Shown one piece after another: positions 24,758 to 34,671 of a stretch of DNA of 41,006 nt (position 1 is its first letter; every line of letters begins with the position of its first letter). The position numbers and the translations under genes are program-made. Below the pieces are notes generated by a model. The model did no database searches, had not been told where the DNA came from, and was given only the letters and a program-made list of their open reading frames with translations. The DNA comes from Celeribacter halophilus (GTDB taxonomy: Bacteria > Pseudomonadota > Alphaproteobacteria > Rhodobacterales > Rhodobacteraceae): positions 1-41,006 of the forward strand of contig NZ_FORY01000020.1 of assembly GCF_900114135.1 (NCBI RefSeq). The letters are read 5' to 3'.

Positions 24758-25090
24758 TAGCGTCTCTCGGTGTGCATTCAGTTGCGATGCAGCCGGTATG
24801 CACTCTCTATGCGCAGTGAAATTGCAGGAAATTCGCAGAGTTGATGCAGAGTGCAAAAAAATCCGTTTTGTTTTCTAGAGGTCACAGAATTGAGGCCTAA
24901 ACCGGGAAGGCTGTCCTTCTGCGATCAGGTCTCATATGGCTTGTGATGTTGTTGAAAAAGTTCGGTCTAAATGGCGCGTGTGGTGGTGTGTTTGCCTCTT
25001 ATCCAGTGAGCTTTCACCGGATCTTCAAGAAGCAGGCTTCATAGGGCCACCGAAATAAATTTCAGACGTAGATCATAACTGCAAAGGAGA

Positions 25091-25116
25091 CCCCGCCCGA
25101 AATATATCGGACGGGG
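25091..25116 (-). terminator. Terminator of the cysD-cysNC unit
   Basis: On the minus strand CCCCGTCCGA and TCGGGCGGGG form a 10-base stem with one G-U pair and a 6-base loop, 14 bases past the cysNC stop, followed by a short T-rich tract. Confidence 0.7.
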
Positions 25117-25129
25117 ACAGTTTAGTGTC

Positions 25130-27037
25130 TTACGGGATCAGCCGGTCGATGATCGCATCGGCGGCTTCTTCCGGTGTCATTTTGGTCGTGTCGATCCGCA
25201 AGTCCGGTGCCTCGGGATATTCATAGGGGCTGTCGATGCCGGTGAAGTTCTTCAACTCACCCGAGCGCGCTTTCGCATAGAGCCCTTTTACATCGCGGCT
25301 TTCGGCCACTTCCAGTGGTGTATCCACGAAGATTTCAAGGAACTCGCCCGGCTGCATCATGGAGCGCACCATGTTGCGTTCGGAGCGGAAGGGCGAGATG
25401 AAAGCGGTGATCACGATCAGGCCCGCATCGGTCATCAGACGCGCCACTTCACCGACGCGGCGGATGTTTTCCACACGGTCGGCCTCCGTGAAGCCCAGAT
25501 CCTTGTTCAACCCGTGACGCACGTTATCCCCGTCCAGAAGGAAGGTGTGGCGGTTCATCCGGGCCAGCTTTTTCTCGACGATATTGGCGATGGTCGACTT
25601 CCCCGAGCCGGACAGACCTGTGAGCCAGAGCACGGCAGGTTTCTGGTGCTTCATCGAAGCGTGGTGCTCGCGGCTGATATCTGTGGCCTGCCAGTGAATG
25701 TTCTGCGCCCGCCGCAGGGCGAAGTGAACCATCCCTGCGGCCACGGTCTGGTTGGTGATCTTGTCGATCAGGATGAAGCCGCCGAGATCGCGGGAGTCCT
25801 CATAGGAGGCGAAGGGGATTTCGCGGTCGGTGGTGATATTCGCTACGCCGATGGCATTCAGGTCCAGCGTTTTCGAGGCCAGATGTTCCTGCGTGTTGAC
25901 GTTCACCTCATATTTCGGCTCATGCACGGTCGCCGACACGGTCTGGGTGCCGATTTTCATCCAATATGCACGACCAGGTAGCAAGGCGTGCTCGTCCATC
26001 CAGACCAGTGTGCTTTCGAACTGGTCGGCCACTTCCAGCGGCGATTGGGCCGCGACAATGACCTGTCCACGAGAACAGTCGATCTCGTCGGTGAGCGTGA
26101 GTGTGACGGATTCACCGGCAACGGCCAGATCCTGGTCACCATCAAAGGTCACGATACGCGCAATCTTGGAGGTCTTGCCTGAGGGCAGAACCCGCACCTC
26201 GTCACCCGGCTTGACTGTGCCTGACGCGATGAGACCGGAGAAGCCGCGGAAATCGAGGTTCGGACGGTTGACCCATTGAACCGGCATGCGGAAGGGCTCG
26301 GCCTGTTCCAGAGCATCTTCGACCTCGACGGTTTCGAGCAGCGGCAAAAGCGCAGTGCCCTCATACCAAGGGGTGTTGTCACTCGGGCCGGTGATGTTGT
26401 CGCCCTTGAAGCCGGAAATCGGGATCGCGGTGAACTCTTCGATGCCGATGCTGTCGGCAAACTCGCGGTAATCGGCGACGATCTTGTCGAACTCGGCCTG
26501 ATTATAGTCGACGAGGTCCATCTTGTTGACGGCAAGAACGACATGGCGAATGCCGAGAAGCTTGACGATATAGCTGTGGCGGCGGGTCTGGGTCAGGATG
26601 CCTTTGCGGGCATCGATCAGGATCACGGCTAGATCGGCGGTCGAGGCACCTGTCACCATATTGCGGGTATATTGTTCGTGACCCGGTGTGTCGGCAACGA
26701 TGAATTTGCGCTTTTCAGTGGCAAAGAAACGATAGGCCACATCGATTGTGATGCCTTGCTCGCGCTCGGCGGCCAGACCGTCCACCAGAAGGGCAAAGTC
26801 GATTTCTTCGCCTTGTGTGCCGGAGCGTTTGCTGTCGGCTTCAAGGGCGGCGAGCTGATCCTCAAAGATCATCTTTGAATCGTAGAGCAGCCGCCCGATC
26901 AGCGTGGATTTGCCGTCATCGACGGAGCCACAGGTGATAAAGCGCAGCATGGTCTTGTGCTGATGGGTTTCGAGATATGCGTCGATATTCTCGGCGATCA
27001 ACGCGTCGGTTTTGTAGATAGGATCCGGGGTCGTCAT
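25130..27037 (-). CDS. cysNC: Bifunctional sulfate adenylyltransferase large subunit / APS kinase
   Basis: A 635-residue fusion in sulfate activation. The N-terminal GTPase part (CysN) has [10 protein letters not shown] (G1), [12 protein letters not shown] (G3), NKMD (G4) and drives formation of APS from ATP and sulfate with CysD. From about residue 455 the APS kinase part (CysC) has the P-loop [12 protein letters not shown] and [22 protein letters not shown] and FTGIDSPYE for APS binding, giving PAPS. Length is normal for the fused form (about 620-650). The 60-base gap to cysD upstream implies one transcript, ending at a hairpin. PAPS can feed both reductive sulfur assimilation and sulfotransfer; the sulfatase/sulfotransferase cluster next door makes the second use plausible. 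Confidence 0.97.
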   Translation of the reverse strand: MTTPDPIYKTDALIAENIDAYLETHQHKTMLRFITCGSVDDGKSTLIGRLLYDSKMIFEDQLAALEADSKRSGTQGEEIDFALLVDGLAAEREQGITIDVAYRFFATEKRKFIVADTPGHEQYTRNMVTGASTADLAVILIDARKGILTQTRRHSYIVKLLGIRHVVLAVNKMDLVDYNQAEFDKIVADYREFADSIGIEEFTAIPISGFKGDNITGPSDNTPWYEGTALLPLLETVEVEDALEQAEPFRMPVQWVNRPNLDFRGFSGLIASGTVKPGDEVRVLPSGKTSKIARIVTFDGDQDLAVAGESVTLTLTDEIDCSRGQVIVAAQSPLEVADQFESTLVWMDEHALLPGRAYWMKIGTQTVSATVHEPKYEVNVNTQEHLASKTLDLNAIGVANITTDREIPFASYEDSRDLGGFILIDKITNQTVAAGMVHFALRRAQNIHWQATDISREHHASMKHQKPAVLWLTGLSGSGKSTIANIVEKKLARMNRHTFLLDGDNVRHGLNKDLGFTEADRVENIRRVGEVARLMTDAGLIVITAFISPFRSERNMVRSMMQPGEFLEIFVDTPLEVAESRDVKGLYAKARSGELKNFTGIDSPYEYPEAPDLRIDTTKMTPEEAADAIIDRLIP

Positions 27038-27097
27038 GGGAATAGGTACCTGAACTGAAAGGGGCGATAGGAGGCGATCCGGGCGCGCGAGGCGTCC

Positions 27098-28000
27098 TCA
27101 GAAATAGCCTTCCTGCTTTTTCTTCTCCATCGAGGCCGCTTGGTCGTGGTCAATCGCACGGCCCTGACGCTCGGATGTGGTGGTCAGGAGCATTTCCTGA
27201 ATGACTTCGGGCAGGGTCTTGGCCTCGCTCTCCACCGCGCCGGTCAGCGGGTAGCAGCCCAGCGTCCGGAACCGCACGGAGCGCATCACCGGCTCTTCGC
27301 CGTTCAGCGGGAAACGGTCATCATCCACCATCAGGATCAACCCGTCACGCTCAACGGTCGGGCGCGGTGCGGAGAAATAGAGCGGAACGATCTCGATGCC
27401 TTCGAGATGGATGTATTGCCAGATGTCCAGCTCGGTCCAGTTGGAGATCGGGAAGACCCGCATGCTCTCGCCCTTGGACTTGCGCGCATTGTAGAGATGC
27501 CAGAGCTCGGGGCGCTGGTTCTTCGGGTCCCAGCGGTGATTGGCGGAGCGGAAGGAGAATACGCGCTCTTTGGCGCGGGCTTTTTCCTCGTCACGGCGGG
27601 CACCACCGAAAGCGGCGTCAAACCCGTATTTGTCGAGCGCCTGTTTCAGACCTTCGGTCTTCCACATATCTGTGTGTAGGGAGCCGTGATCGAACGGGTT
27701 GATGCCGCGTTCCACCGCTTCGGGGTTCTGATAGACCAGAAGCTCCATGCCGGCTTCCTTGGCAGCCTTGTCGCGCAGCTTGTACATGTCCTGAAACTTC
27801 CAGGTCGTGTCCACATGCAGCAACGGGAAGGGCGGTGGAGCCGGATAAAAGGCCTTTTTCGCCAGATGGAGCATAACGGCACTGTCTTTGCCGACGCTGT
27901 AGAGCATGACGGGGTTTTCCGCTTCCGCGACAACCTCGCGCATGATGTGGATGCTTTCGGCTTCCAGATGCTGGAGATGGGTAAGGGTTTTGCTGGCCAT
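27098..28000 (-). CDS. cysD: Sulfate adenylyltransferase small subunit
   Basis: A 300-residue PP-loop (PAPS-reductase-like fold) subunit that adenylates sulfate; it works as a complex with CysN. The motif [15 protein letters not shown] is the PP-loop, followed by [29 protein letters not shown] and the C-terminal signature [16 protein letters not shown] and [10 protein letters not shown]. The ATG at 28000 (AGAGAA upstream) matches the family start; the frame opens 28 codons earlier. It is first in its operon, with cysNC following. The 100-base gap to the divergent LuxR-type gene holds a perfect palindrome (28068-28081). Confidence 0.97.
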   Translation of the reverse strand: MASKTLTHLQHLEAESIHIMREVVAEAENPVMLYSVGKDSAVMLHLAKKAFYPAPPPFPLLHVDTTWKFQDMYKLRDKAAKEAGMELLVYQNPEAVERGINPFDHGSLHTDMWKTEGLKQALDKYGFDAAFGGARRDEEKARAKERVFSFRSANHRWDPKNQRPELWHLYNARKSKGESMRVFPISNWTELDIWQYIHLEGIEIVPLYFSAPRPTVERDGLILMVDDDRFPLNGEEPVMRSVRFRTLGCYPLTGAVESEAKTLPEVIQEMLLTTTSERQGRAIDHDQAASMEKKKQEGYF

Positions 28001-28067
28001 CAGGCGTTCTCTGACTCTTCTGAATTGAATATTCCGACCATTTAATCTTATCTGGGCGTCGAATAAC

Positions 28068-28081
28068 CTCCCATATGGGAG
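28068..28081. promoter_or_regulatory. Perfect 14-bp palindrome between cysD and a LuxR-type gene
   Basis: CTCCCATATGGGAG is a perfect inverted repeat, placed about 20 bases before the start of the plus-strand regulator and about 70 before cysD. The position suits an operator controlling one or both. The binding protein is not known; the regulator next door is the obvious candidate. Confidence 0.5.
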
Positions 28082-28102
28082 CATTTGATCTGTGGAGCGG
28101 AT

Positions 28103-29140
28103 ATGCCGAGTGAAACCGAACTTCTAACGGCCCTGTTTGCCGCGGCTATGGGCGGGGCTTTGGCTCCACGTTCTATGACGGCGCCTGCGGATAAAGTTGC
28201 GACATGGGAAGATTTCCTGTCAGTGCTCTTAGAGATGACTCATGCTGACACCGCCCAGATGCAACTGGTCGAGAATGGGCGCCCTCTGCAGTTCTGGCAG
28301 GTGGGAGAAGGCAGGGATGGTCTGAACATGGCCGAGAGCGGCCAGATGCGCACAAGCCGGGTCTACTCCCGCTCCGATCTGCCAGCGGGGCTTAGTCCAG
28401 CGAGCGAGGCCTGTCCGTTGCGGGCGGTGCGCTGGCGGTTCGGGGCGGATGCGTGGGGCGTGATCACACTCAGACGCCGCAGCGAGGATTTCCGCGCAAT
28501 CGACGGGCAGCATATGTCCAACCTTCTGCCCTATCTCGCGCCTGCGGTGCAGGGCTGGCAAAAGCGTGCGCGAGAACGCTGGCGCGCTGCGTTAGAACAT
28601 CAGATTTGTGCCGGTTTTGGATCTAGTTGGGTTTTGTTTTCACCCTCAGGGCAGGTCGTTGATATGGCGGCGGGACTGGGCGAGCGACTGGAGGCCGTGG
28701 CCGGTATCCGCCTGAGTGCCGAAGGGCGGTTTGTGCTGGCAGAGGAAAACGCACGGGCTCTGCGGGAGGCGGTCAGCGAGCTTGCGCGCGACCCGATCCG
28801 CACACCTGTCCTGTGGCTCTCCAGTACCCCGCCGGTGCAGATGATGCTCTCTGTCGAAAACGGAGACCTGCTGGGCCGCGTCCGCCATGAGATGAATGCC
28901 CGCACCCTTCCGCTGCCACAGGTCATGGCGGCGTTTAACCTGAACCGCAGCGAAGCACGACTGGCCGTAGCGCTTTGCGATGGTCTGAGCCTGTCGGAGG
29001 CGGGGGAGACGCTGGGCTGGACCCTGGAAAGCACCCGGACCACCTCCAAGCGGCTGTTTGCTCGCATGGGTGTGAGTGGTCAGCCCGGTGTCATTCGCGC
29101 GATGTACCAGAGCGTAGTTTGGCTAGGTGGGATAGGTTGA
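28103..29140 (+). CDS. LuxR-type helix-turn-helix regulator
   Basis: A 345-residue protein from the ATG at 28103 (GGAGCGG upstream). The C-terminal 60 residues ([20 protein letters not shown], then [19 protein letters not shown]) form a LuxR-family HTH: the SEARLA..L..G.S..E pattern and a recognition helix with TSKRLF. The N-terminal 250 residues lack an obvious receiver or autoinducer domain; [13 protein letters not shown] and [11 protein letters not shown] suggest PAS/GAF-like sensing. It is divergent from cysD. It may control sulfate activation or the glycan cluster; nothing in the sequence proves this. Confidence 0.78.
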   Translation: MPSETELLTALFAAAMGGALAPRSMTAPADKVATWEDFLSVLLEMTHADTAQMQLVENGRPLQFWQVGEGRDGLNMAESGQMRTSRVYSRSDLPAGLSPASEACPLRAVRWRFGADAWGVITLRRRSEDFRAIDGQHMSNLLPYLAPAVQGWQKRARERWRAALEHQICAGFGSSWVLFSPSGQVVDMAAGLGERLEAVAGIRLSAEGRFVLAEENARALREAVSELARDPIRTPVLWLSSTPPVQMMLSVENGDLLGRVRHEMNARTLPLPQVMAAFNLNRSEARLAVALCDGLSLSEAGETLGWTLESTRTTSKRLFARMGVSGQPGVIRAMYQSVVWLGGIG

Positions 29141-29223
29141 CGCGTGGCGGCTGCGCTTCTTTTTGCAGATATCCGCGAGAGTGTGGGATAGTCTTGTTGG
29201 GGGAACAGTCTCAACTTGCATGT

Positions 29224-29324
29224 TTCCGGCGGTAGCCGGAAGTAAGTTGCCAAGCAGGCCCAGCCACATAGCTGGACCCGCCTATCTTGTTTGGTTGATG
29301 CATATGTCTCAGCCTTTGAGACAT
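29224..29324. terminator. Two hairpins between the convergent LuxR and TRAP operons
   Basis: TTCCGGC-GGTA-GCCGGAA (29224-29241) and ATGTCTCA-GCCTT-TGAGACAT (29304-29324) are perfect stems in the convergent gap, the latter followed on the plus strand by GATGCGTTTT. One or both likely end the flanking transcripts. Confidence 0.55.
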
Positions 29325-29376
29325 TGATGCGTTTTAAGGTCCTCAGGCTTTTTGTTGCCTTTTACTTGGCAGAAAT

Positions 29377-30381
29377 TTACTTGGCAGCAATCGCGTCGTT
29401 CATAATTTGAGTTGCTTCCTCCAGCCATTCAGCCCCACCAATGTCAGGTGCAAACTGGGGCCAAAGGGCCTTTGCTGCACTCTGCCATTTTTCCTCGTCT
29501 ACCGGCGCACCGGTCAGGACCATGCCCAGTTCCACGAGTTCTTTTTTGGCCGCTTCAGTCTCTTCTGCAGACACAGCGCGCTCATAATCAGCAGCTTCGC
29601 GTCCAGCCTTATCAAGCGCTTCTTGGAGATCTTCCGGCAGCCCCTGATAGAAGCGCTCAGACACGATGATCGGACCCGACCAAATCAGATAGTGAACCTC
29701 GGTGATGTATTTCTGCACTTCGTAAAACTTGGAAGAGATCGCCGTGGTGTAGGGGTTTTCCTGTCCATCAATAACGCCTTGTTGCAGCGCAGGGAAAACT
29801 TCAGACCATGCCATCGGAATTGGGTCCAGCCCCCAAGACTTGAAGGTTTCAATGGCAATGTTGTTCTTGGATACCCGAATTTTCAGCCCTTGCAGATCTT
29901 CAAGGGAGTTCACTTCACGCTCGCCATTGGTCAGAACACGGAAGCCTTTCTCGAAAAAACCGAGCGCACGTACGCCGGCTTCTTTGGGCAAGCGTTCGTT
30001 GAGCGGTCCGGTCAGGGCGTCCATGGCCGCATGGGCCTCTTCATTGGACGTGAACGCATATGGCAGCATCATCACCCCTACGGAAGGAGCCAGCGGCACG
30101 AGGTTTCCTGTGTAGAGGATTTCTGACTCGATTGACCCCATCCGGAGCGCTTGGGCCACTTCCTGTTCCGAACCAAGCTGGTTGGACGGGAAAATTTGAA
30201 CGTCGATACGGCCATCCGAGTATTTCTCGACGAGTTCTTCGAACTTTAAAGCCCCTTTGTGGGTGGGGTTGTTCTCATTGTCGCCATGGCTCAGACGCAT
30301 GGTGTAATCGGCGGCTGCCATAGGCAGCGCAACCGACACCGCCAAAGCGGCCGTTGCAAGAGTTTTCATAAGTTGTTTCAC
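29377..30381 (-). CDS. dctP: TRAP transporter substrate-binding protein, DctP family
   Basis: A 334-residue periplasmic solute-binding protein of a tripartite ATP-independent transporter. It begins at a GTG at 30381 with a strong GGAGGAG site 8 bases before; the signal peptide (KTLATAALAVSVALPMAAA) follows. Family blocks are MRLSHGDNENNP, GRIDVQIFPSNQLG, LKIRV (the Arg that contacts a ligand carboxylate) and GVIDGQENP. The Arg argues for an acidic ligand. It is the last gene of a minus-strand set with dctM and dctQ upstream. The dehydrogenases in the same operon suggest the cargo is a sugar acid or polyol-derived acid. Confidence 0.92.
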   Translation of the reverse strand: MKQLMKTLATAALAVSVALPMAAADYTMRLSHGDNENNPTHKGALKFEELVEKYSDGRIDVQIFPSNQLGSEQEVAQALRMGSIESEILYTGNLVPLAPSVGVMMLPYAFTSNEEAHAAMDALTGPLNERLPKEAGVRALGFFEKGFRVLTNGEREVNSLEDLQGLKIRVSKNNIAIETFKSWGLDPIPMAWSEVFPALQQGVIDGQENPYTTAISSKFYEVQKYITEVHYLIWSGPIIVSERFYQGLPEDLQEALDKAGREAADYERAVSAEETEAAKKELVELGMVLTGAPVDEEKWQSAAKALWPQFAPDIGGAEWLEEATQIMNDAIAAK

Positions 30382-30402
30382 GTTGGTCTCCTCCTCTAAA
30401 AA

Positions 30403-31695
30403 TCAGTTTGTGAAGCCCAGCAAACGGGGCAGCCACATTGTCAGCTGGGGAACAAAAGCCACCAGAACCATTACGGTGATTTCAGCCAGCAAGAATGGAA
30501 TTGATGCTTTTGAGACTTTCTCAACCGTCGTCTTTCCTATCTCGGAAGCAACGAACAGGTTCACACCCAGAGGGGGCGTTGAATAGCCGATCTCGCAAGC
30601 AATGACGAAAATGATGCCAAACTGGATCGGATCAATCCCGACATTGGCAACTACTGGCAGAAGCAAAGGCGTCAAGATGATGATCTGTGTCAGGGTTTCC
30701 ATCCACATGCCGATGAAAACGAGCATGATCAGAACCAGCACAATCAGCATGATCGGGTCAGAAACCGAGTCGATCAGGAAGCCTGAGACGAGCTGCGGGA
30801 CCTGAAACATCGACAGCATACGACCAATAATCCGTCCAGTGACCAAGACCAGCATGACGGTGCCGGTGATGCGCACTGCATAGATGACAGAGTCAATAAA
30901 CAACGGGATTCGTATCTCACGATAGATAAAAACCCCGACAAAAAGCGCATAGAGAACTGCGACCACAGAGGCCTCGGTGACTGTGAATATCCCCGTATAG
31001 ATCCCGCCGAGGATCAGAACCGGAGCGGCCAGAGCCCATTTGGCTTCCCATGCTTTTTGCCTGATATCTTTCAGATTACGGCTTCCGACCCCGCCTGAGC
31101 TATAGCCACGCTTGACCGAGATGAAACGGCTGGTGAGCCAAAGAGCAACAGCCAGAAGCAGTCCCGGCACCACGCCGGCAACAAACAAGGCGCTGATCGA
31201 GGTTTCCGACGTAATCCCGTAGATAATCATCGGGATCGAAGGCGGGATGACGACGCCAATGCCTCCGGCCGAGGACGTAATCGCGGCGCTGAAACCCTTG
31301 TCATAGCCGTCTTTGACCATAGACGGGATCATAATGGAGCCAATCGCTGCCGTGGTCGCCGGACCAGAGCCCGAGATCGCTGCAAAGAATGTGCAGGCAA
31401 CAATCGTCACAGTTGCCAGGCCCCCGGGCGCGGGGCCGACGATTGCGCGAGAAAAGCCGATTAACCTCTGGGTCAGGCCGCCCTTCTCCATCAGCGTCCC
31501 TGCCAGAATGAACATAGGCACAGCGATGATGGTGAATTCGTCTACTGCTGAATATGCAGTTTGGACGAGGTAGGACATGGGCATGTTTGCCGAGGTCATA
31601 GCCAGAACAGCCGCCAGACCAATCGAAATGCCGACAGGCACGCCGATCAGGAGCATGACAACAAAGGACAGCGCCATCAAAAGTGTCGGATCCAT
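30403..31695 (-). CDS. dctM: TRAP transporter large permease, DctM
   Basis: A 430-residue membrane protein with about 11-12 hydrophobic segments, including MALSFVVMLLIGVPVGISIG, FFAAISGSGPATTAAIGSIM (the conserved SGSG/PATTAAIG motif of the transport domain), GGIGVVIPPSIPMIIYG and IFVIACEIGYSTPPLGVNLF (the second hairpin loop). It couples sodium to uptake of the ligand delivered by DctP. It lies 4 bases after the dctQ stop, so the two are translated together. Confidence 0.95.
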   Translation of the reverse strand: MDPTLLMALSFVVMLLIGVPVGISIGLAAVLAMTSANMPMSYLVQTAYSAVDEFTIIAVPMFILAGTLMEKGGLTQRLIGFSRAIVGPAPGGLATVTIVACTFFAAISGSGPATTAAIGSIMIPSMVKDGYDKGFSAAITSSAGGIGVVIPPSIPMIIYGITSETSISALFVAGVVPGLLLAVALWLTSRFISVKRGYSSGGVGSRNLKDIRQKAWEAKWALAAPVLILGGIYTGIFTVTEASVVAVLYALFVGVFIYREIRIPLFIDSVIYAVRITGTVMLVLVTGRIIGRMLSMFQVPQLVSGFLIDSVSDPIMLIVLVLIMLVFIGMWMETLTQIIILTPLLLPVVANVGIDPIQFGIIFVIACEIGYSTPPLGVNLFVASEIGKTTVEKVSKASIPFLLAEITVMVLVAFVPQLTMWLPRLLGFTN

Positions 31696-31699
31696 GGAC

Positions 31700-32197
31700 T
31701 TATTCCCCCATCCGTGCGTCTGCGGGGCCTTGGCCCGTGCGCCAGCGCTTTATCATCACCTGTAGGATACGCACCGACATGAAGGTAAACCCGATCGGGA
31801 CAATCATCTGGACCCAGACAAGATTGATGCCTGTGGTTTGAGAAATGTACGGGAATTCAAACATCGACATGGTGAACCAGTAGCCATGCCAGATCACGAC
31901 GGCGTTGAAGACCAGCCAGATCAGGTCAGCGAGAGTGAGCATGACCAAGCGTGCTTTGGGCGGCAAAAGCTCGAGATGCAGGGAGACGCGGATATGGCGG
32001 TCAGCTTCGGCGGCAATGACAAAGCCGAAATACACAGACCAGACGAAGGCGAAGCGGCTGACCTCTTCAAGCCAGCTATATGACCGCCCCATTCCGAAGC
32101 GCGCAACGACCTGAAATCCTAGCAGCGCTACTACAATGGTCATGAGGATGGCCCCAAGCCACTCTTCCGGTGTGCGACCTCCCAAATACTTACGCAT
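31700..32197 (-). CDS. dctQ: TRAP transporter small permease, DctQ
   Basis: A 165-residue protein with four membrane segments, as expected for DctQ. The pattern SWLEEVSRFAFVWSVYFGF (EE.sRf.f.w..f.G) is the family signature, with AAEADRHIRVSL nearby. It overlaps the 3' end of the upstream mannitol-dehydrogenase-family gene by 8 bases, showing operon structure. Confidence 0.93.
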   Translation of the reverse strand: MRKYLGGRTPEEWLGAILMTIVVALLGFQVVARFGMGRSYSWLEEVSRFAFVWSVYFGFVIAAEADRHIRVSLHLELLPPKARLVMLTLADLIWLVFNAVVIWHGYWFTMSMFEFPYISQTTGINLVWVQMIVPIGFTFMSVRILQVMIKRWRTGQGPADARMGE

Positions 32198-33614
32198 TCA
32201 ACCTCTCCCTTGAGAATTCTTCGATAGCTGCACGCCGCTGTTTTGCGGTTGCGTGAGAGAAAAGACCGATCCATTTGGCCGTATTGGCGACGAATGTCTC
32301 ATTCTCTCGCAGCTGTGCTGGCCAAAGCGGCATGTTCAGCAGCCCCAGTGCAAGCTCGTCGGCATTATTGCTACGCGCCCGGAGGGCCACCAATTCATCT
32401 CCCAGTGGATCGGAAGTCACGACCTCTGCATGATCAGGGCAGCGATCCCCGCCTTGAAGCGCCCAGCTTGCCAGAACCATGGCTTGCGCTTCTGCGGAGC
32501 GGCCTGACACAAGCAAATCAGCCGCCGGTGCGGCAATGCGCTGTGGCAATTTGAAACTTGCATCGCTGGCGATCTGGTTGAGTGGGTGATGAATTGTGGG
32601 GTTTTGTAACCGTTTGAGGCTTACATGCCCGTACGTCTCCAAATTCTCGCCATCAGGGCAAATGAGCGTCAATGCCTGATCTTGCAAAAATACAGAGGCC
32701 CAAAGCGCGAGCGTTGGATCAGTAGAAGCACCATATGAGCTGTCGTGCCCGCACAAACGGCCCAGTTCTGCATAGGCGGATTGTAAGCCGTTCAAAAGGC
32801 GATGCTTCATATGTTCGTATGGCGCGAGGTCTTCAACGATCTGCACACCTGCCATTTCAAGTTCGGGGCGCGGCCCTGCAAACCGGTTTTCAATGACCCA
32901 CTGGCGAAATGGCTCCGCCACCACCCCGATTGAATCCGGCCGTCCACAGGCTGCCTCAAGGCGTGCACGGGCGTCATCAGACATCGCCGGCACGATCCGG
33001 TCCACCATTGAGGTGGGAAAGGCGACATTATCTTCAAGCCACACAATCAGATCCGGAAATGCGCGTTCCACATAGTCCCGCAAAACCGACCCGAGCAACA
33101 CACCATTATCGGCAACATTATCGCAGCTGGCTAAAGTGATCGGACCACCTCTTGCTCTGCGCCGTTTCTCAAGCATCCATGCAAGATAGCCGATTGCGGT
33201 TTCCGGCGTTTCCGGCGCGGCCAGATCAGCTGCGACCTTCTCTATATCCAGAGTGGAACTGCCTGCATGATGGCAATAGCCCTTCTCGGTGATCGTGAGT
33301 GTGACAAAACTGATCTCGTTCCACTCCACATGAGCCGCGTTTGCACGATCATGCATTCGTAAAAGAGTGCCGATTTCCCGACAGGTCTGGTCTTCTCCAT
33401 CTTCTGTCAGCAACGCGTAGGTGCCACCTTGCCGTTGATGGTCCGTCCGAAGATCGGGGGCTGTCAGGTTGATCCCAACGATACCCCAGTCTGCACCTTG
33501 CCGCGCAAGGTCATCATAATAGCTCTGTTGATGCGCACGGTGGAATGCACCGACACCGATGTGAGCTGCCCGCGCTCGAAGCGCATTGCGATCATATGAC
33601 AGTCCATACATCAT
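32190..33614 (-). CDS. Mannitol dehydrogenase-family polyol/uronate oxidoreductase
   Basis: A 474-residue NAD(P)-dependent long-chain dehydrogenase (mannitol 2-dehydrogenase, fructuronate reductase and relatives). The nucleotide-binding start IGVGAFHRAHQ, WGIVGINLT, SCDNVADNG and FPTSMVDRIVP all fit. The active-site stretch reads KHRLLNGLQSA: the Lys and Asn that define the family are kept, but the His three residues after the Asn is Gln. That change is unusual and may affect activity or substrate choice. It overlaps both flanking genes (1 base with the Zn-dehydrogenase, 8 with dctQ). The likely substrate is a hexitol or hexuronate brought in by the TRAP system. Confidence 0.88.
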   Translation of the reverse strand: MMYGLSYDRNALRARAAHIGVGAFHRAHQQSYYDDLARQGADWGIVGINLTAPDLRTDHQRQGGTYALLTEDGEDQTCREIGTLLRMHDRANAAHVEWNEISFVTLTITEKGYCHHAGSSTLDIEKVAADLAAPETPETAIGYLAWMLEKRRRARGGPITLASCDNVADNGVLLGSVLRDYVERAFPDLIVWLEDNVAFPTSMVDRIVPAMSDDARARLEAACGRPDSIGVVAEPFRQWVIENRFAGPRPELEMAGVQIVEDLAPYEHMKHRLLNGLQSAYAELGRLCGHDSSYGASTDPTLALWASVFLQDQALTLICPDGENLETYGHVSLKRLQNPTIHHPLNQIASDASFKLPQRIAAPAADLLVSGRSAEAQAMVLASWALQGGDRCPDHAEVVTSDPLGDELVALRARSNNADELALGLLNMPLWPAQLRENETFVANTAKWIGLFSHATAKQRRAAIEEFSRERLNA

Positions 33615-34630
33615 TAGAAATGAACCATGACTTTCAGCGTTTCAGTTTTGTCGAGCGCACGCGTAAACACCTCTTCCGGCTGTTCTAGAGACAAGTCGGC
33701 AGAGATCATTGGCCGTAAATCCACTTCTTCGGATACAATCTGGCGGACGGCTTCTTCGAATTCATCGATGAAACGATATGTGCCCACCAAACTGATTTCT
33801 CGCGTCAGGAGTTTGGCGAGCGCGACCGGCGACTTGGGGGGCAGAAAACCCACCTGAACCAGCACGCCGCGTGGTTTGATGGCAGAGATTGCCAAATTCA
33901 GCGCAGGCGCTGCCCCAGAGGCTTCAAAGACAACATCACAGACAGGCTTCTCGACCAGGTCAGCTAGGGTTTCGTCAAAAATGTCATCGGCACCGAGCTT
34001 CTTGGCGCGCGCCAGTGCCTGTGGAGAGATGTCGCTCATAAAAATGCGTTCGGCACCGGCGGATCGCGCGGCAGTTGCGCACATCTGACCGATTACCCCG
34101 GCCCCGGTCACAAGAACTGTGGCGCCACGGAGGTCCCCGGCCATCTTCGCTGCGTGCAATGCGACAGCATAGGGCTCAGCCATTGCGACATGCCGCAAAT
34201 CAGCATCCGCGGGTAGTTTAATGCACTGACGCGCCTCTACGACCAGTTCGCTCGAAAAACCGCCATCGCAGTGGGGAAAGCGTGCCGCACTCCCCATGAA
34301 CGAGACATCGGTACATAGGTTTGACAGGCCCCGCTCACAATAATCACAGCGCTGACACGGAAGAGCCGGATTCACGGCAACCTTGTCGCCGGGAGCCAGT
34401 CCTTCGACCCCCTCTCCGAGCATCGCAACAGTCGCGGAAAACTCATGCCCTAGGACCATGGGAGAACGCAGCACGGAATCGCCGACACGACCATGTTGGA
34501 AGTAATGCAAATCCGATCCGCACACGCCGCCAAATGCAAAGTTCAGCTTGACCTGCCCGGCTTGCGGCACAGGGCTTGGCGCATTTTCACTGACGACACG
34601 GCCCGCGCCGTGAATCACACATCGTTTCAC
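33614..34630 (-). CDS. idnD: Zinc-dependent alcohol dehydrogenase, L-idonate 5-dehydrogenase-like
   Basis: A 338-residue medium-chain dehydrogenase. The catalytic Zn ligands are in VCGSDLHYFQHG and LGHEFSATV; the structural Zn site is CQRCDYCERGLSNLC. The cofactor fold is seen at VLVTGAGVIGQMCA. CGSDLHYFQHG with early G..GDSVLRSPMVLGHE is typical of L-idonate 5-dehydrogenases, which oxidise idonate to 5-ketogluconate, but other sugar-acid or polyol dehydrogenases look alike. It is first in the operon, with the mannitol-dehydrogenase-type gene next. The gene name is tentative. Confidence 0.85.
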   Translation of the reverse strand: MKRCVIHGAGRVVSENAPSPVPQAGQVKLNFAFGGVCGSDLHYFQHGRVGDSVLRSPMVLGHEFSATVAMLGEGVEGLAPGDKVAVNPALPCQRCDYCERGLSNLCTDVSFMGSAARFPHCDGGFSSELVVEARQCIKLPADADLRHVAMAEPYAVALHAAKMAGDLRGATVLVTGAGVIGQMCATAARSAGAERIFMSDISPQALARAKKLGADDIFDETLADLVEKPVCDVVFEASGAAPALNLAISAIKPRGVLVQVGFLPPKSPVALAKLLTREISLVGTYRFIDEFEEAVRQIVSEEVDLRPMISADLSLEQPEEVFTRALDKTETLKVMVHF

Positions 34631-34671
34631 AATTTCCTCCCTAAGCGCTCGTAGTTTGCGCTTGATATCGA

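Noticed and set aside
25130-27037. Reading as an elongation factor
   Set aside because: The GTPase motifs resemble EF-Tu, but the APS-kinase half and the neighbouring cysD fix it as CysNC.
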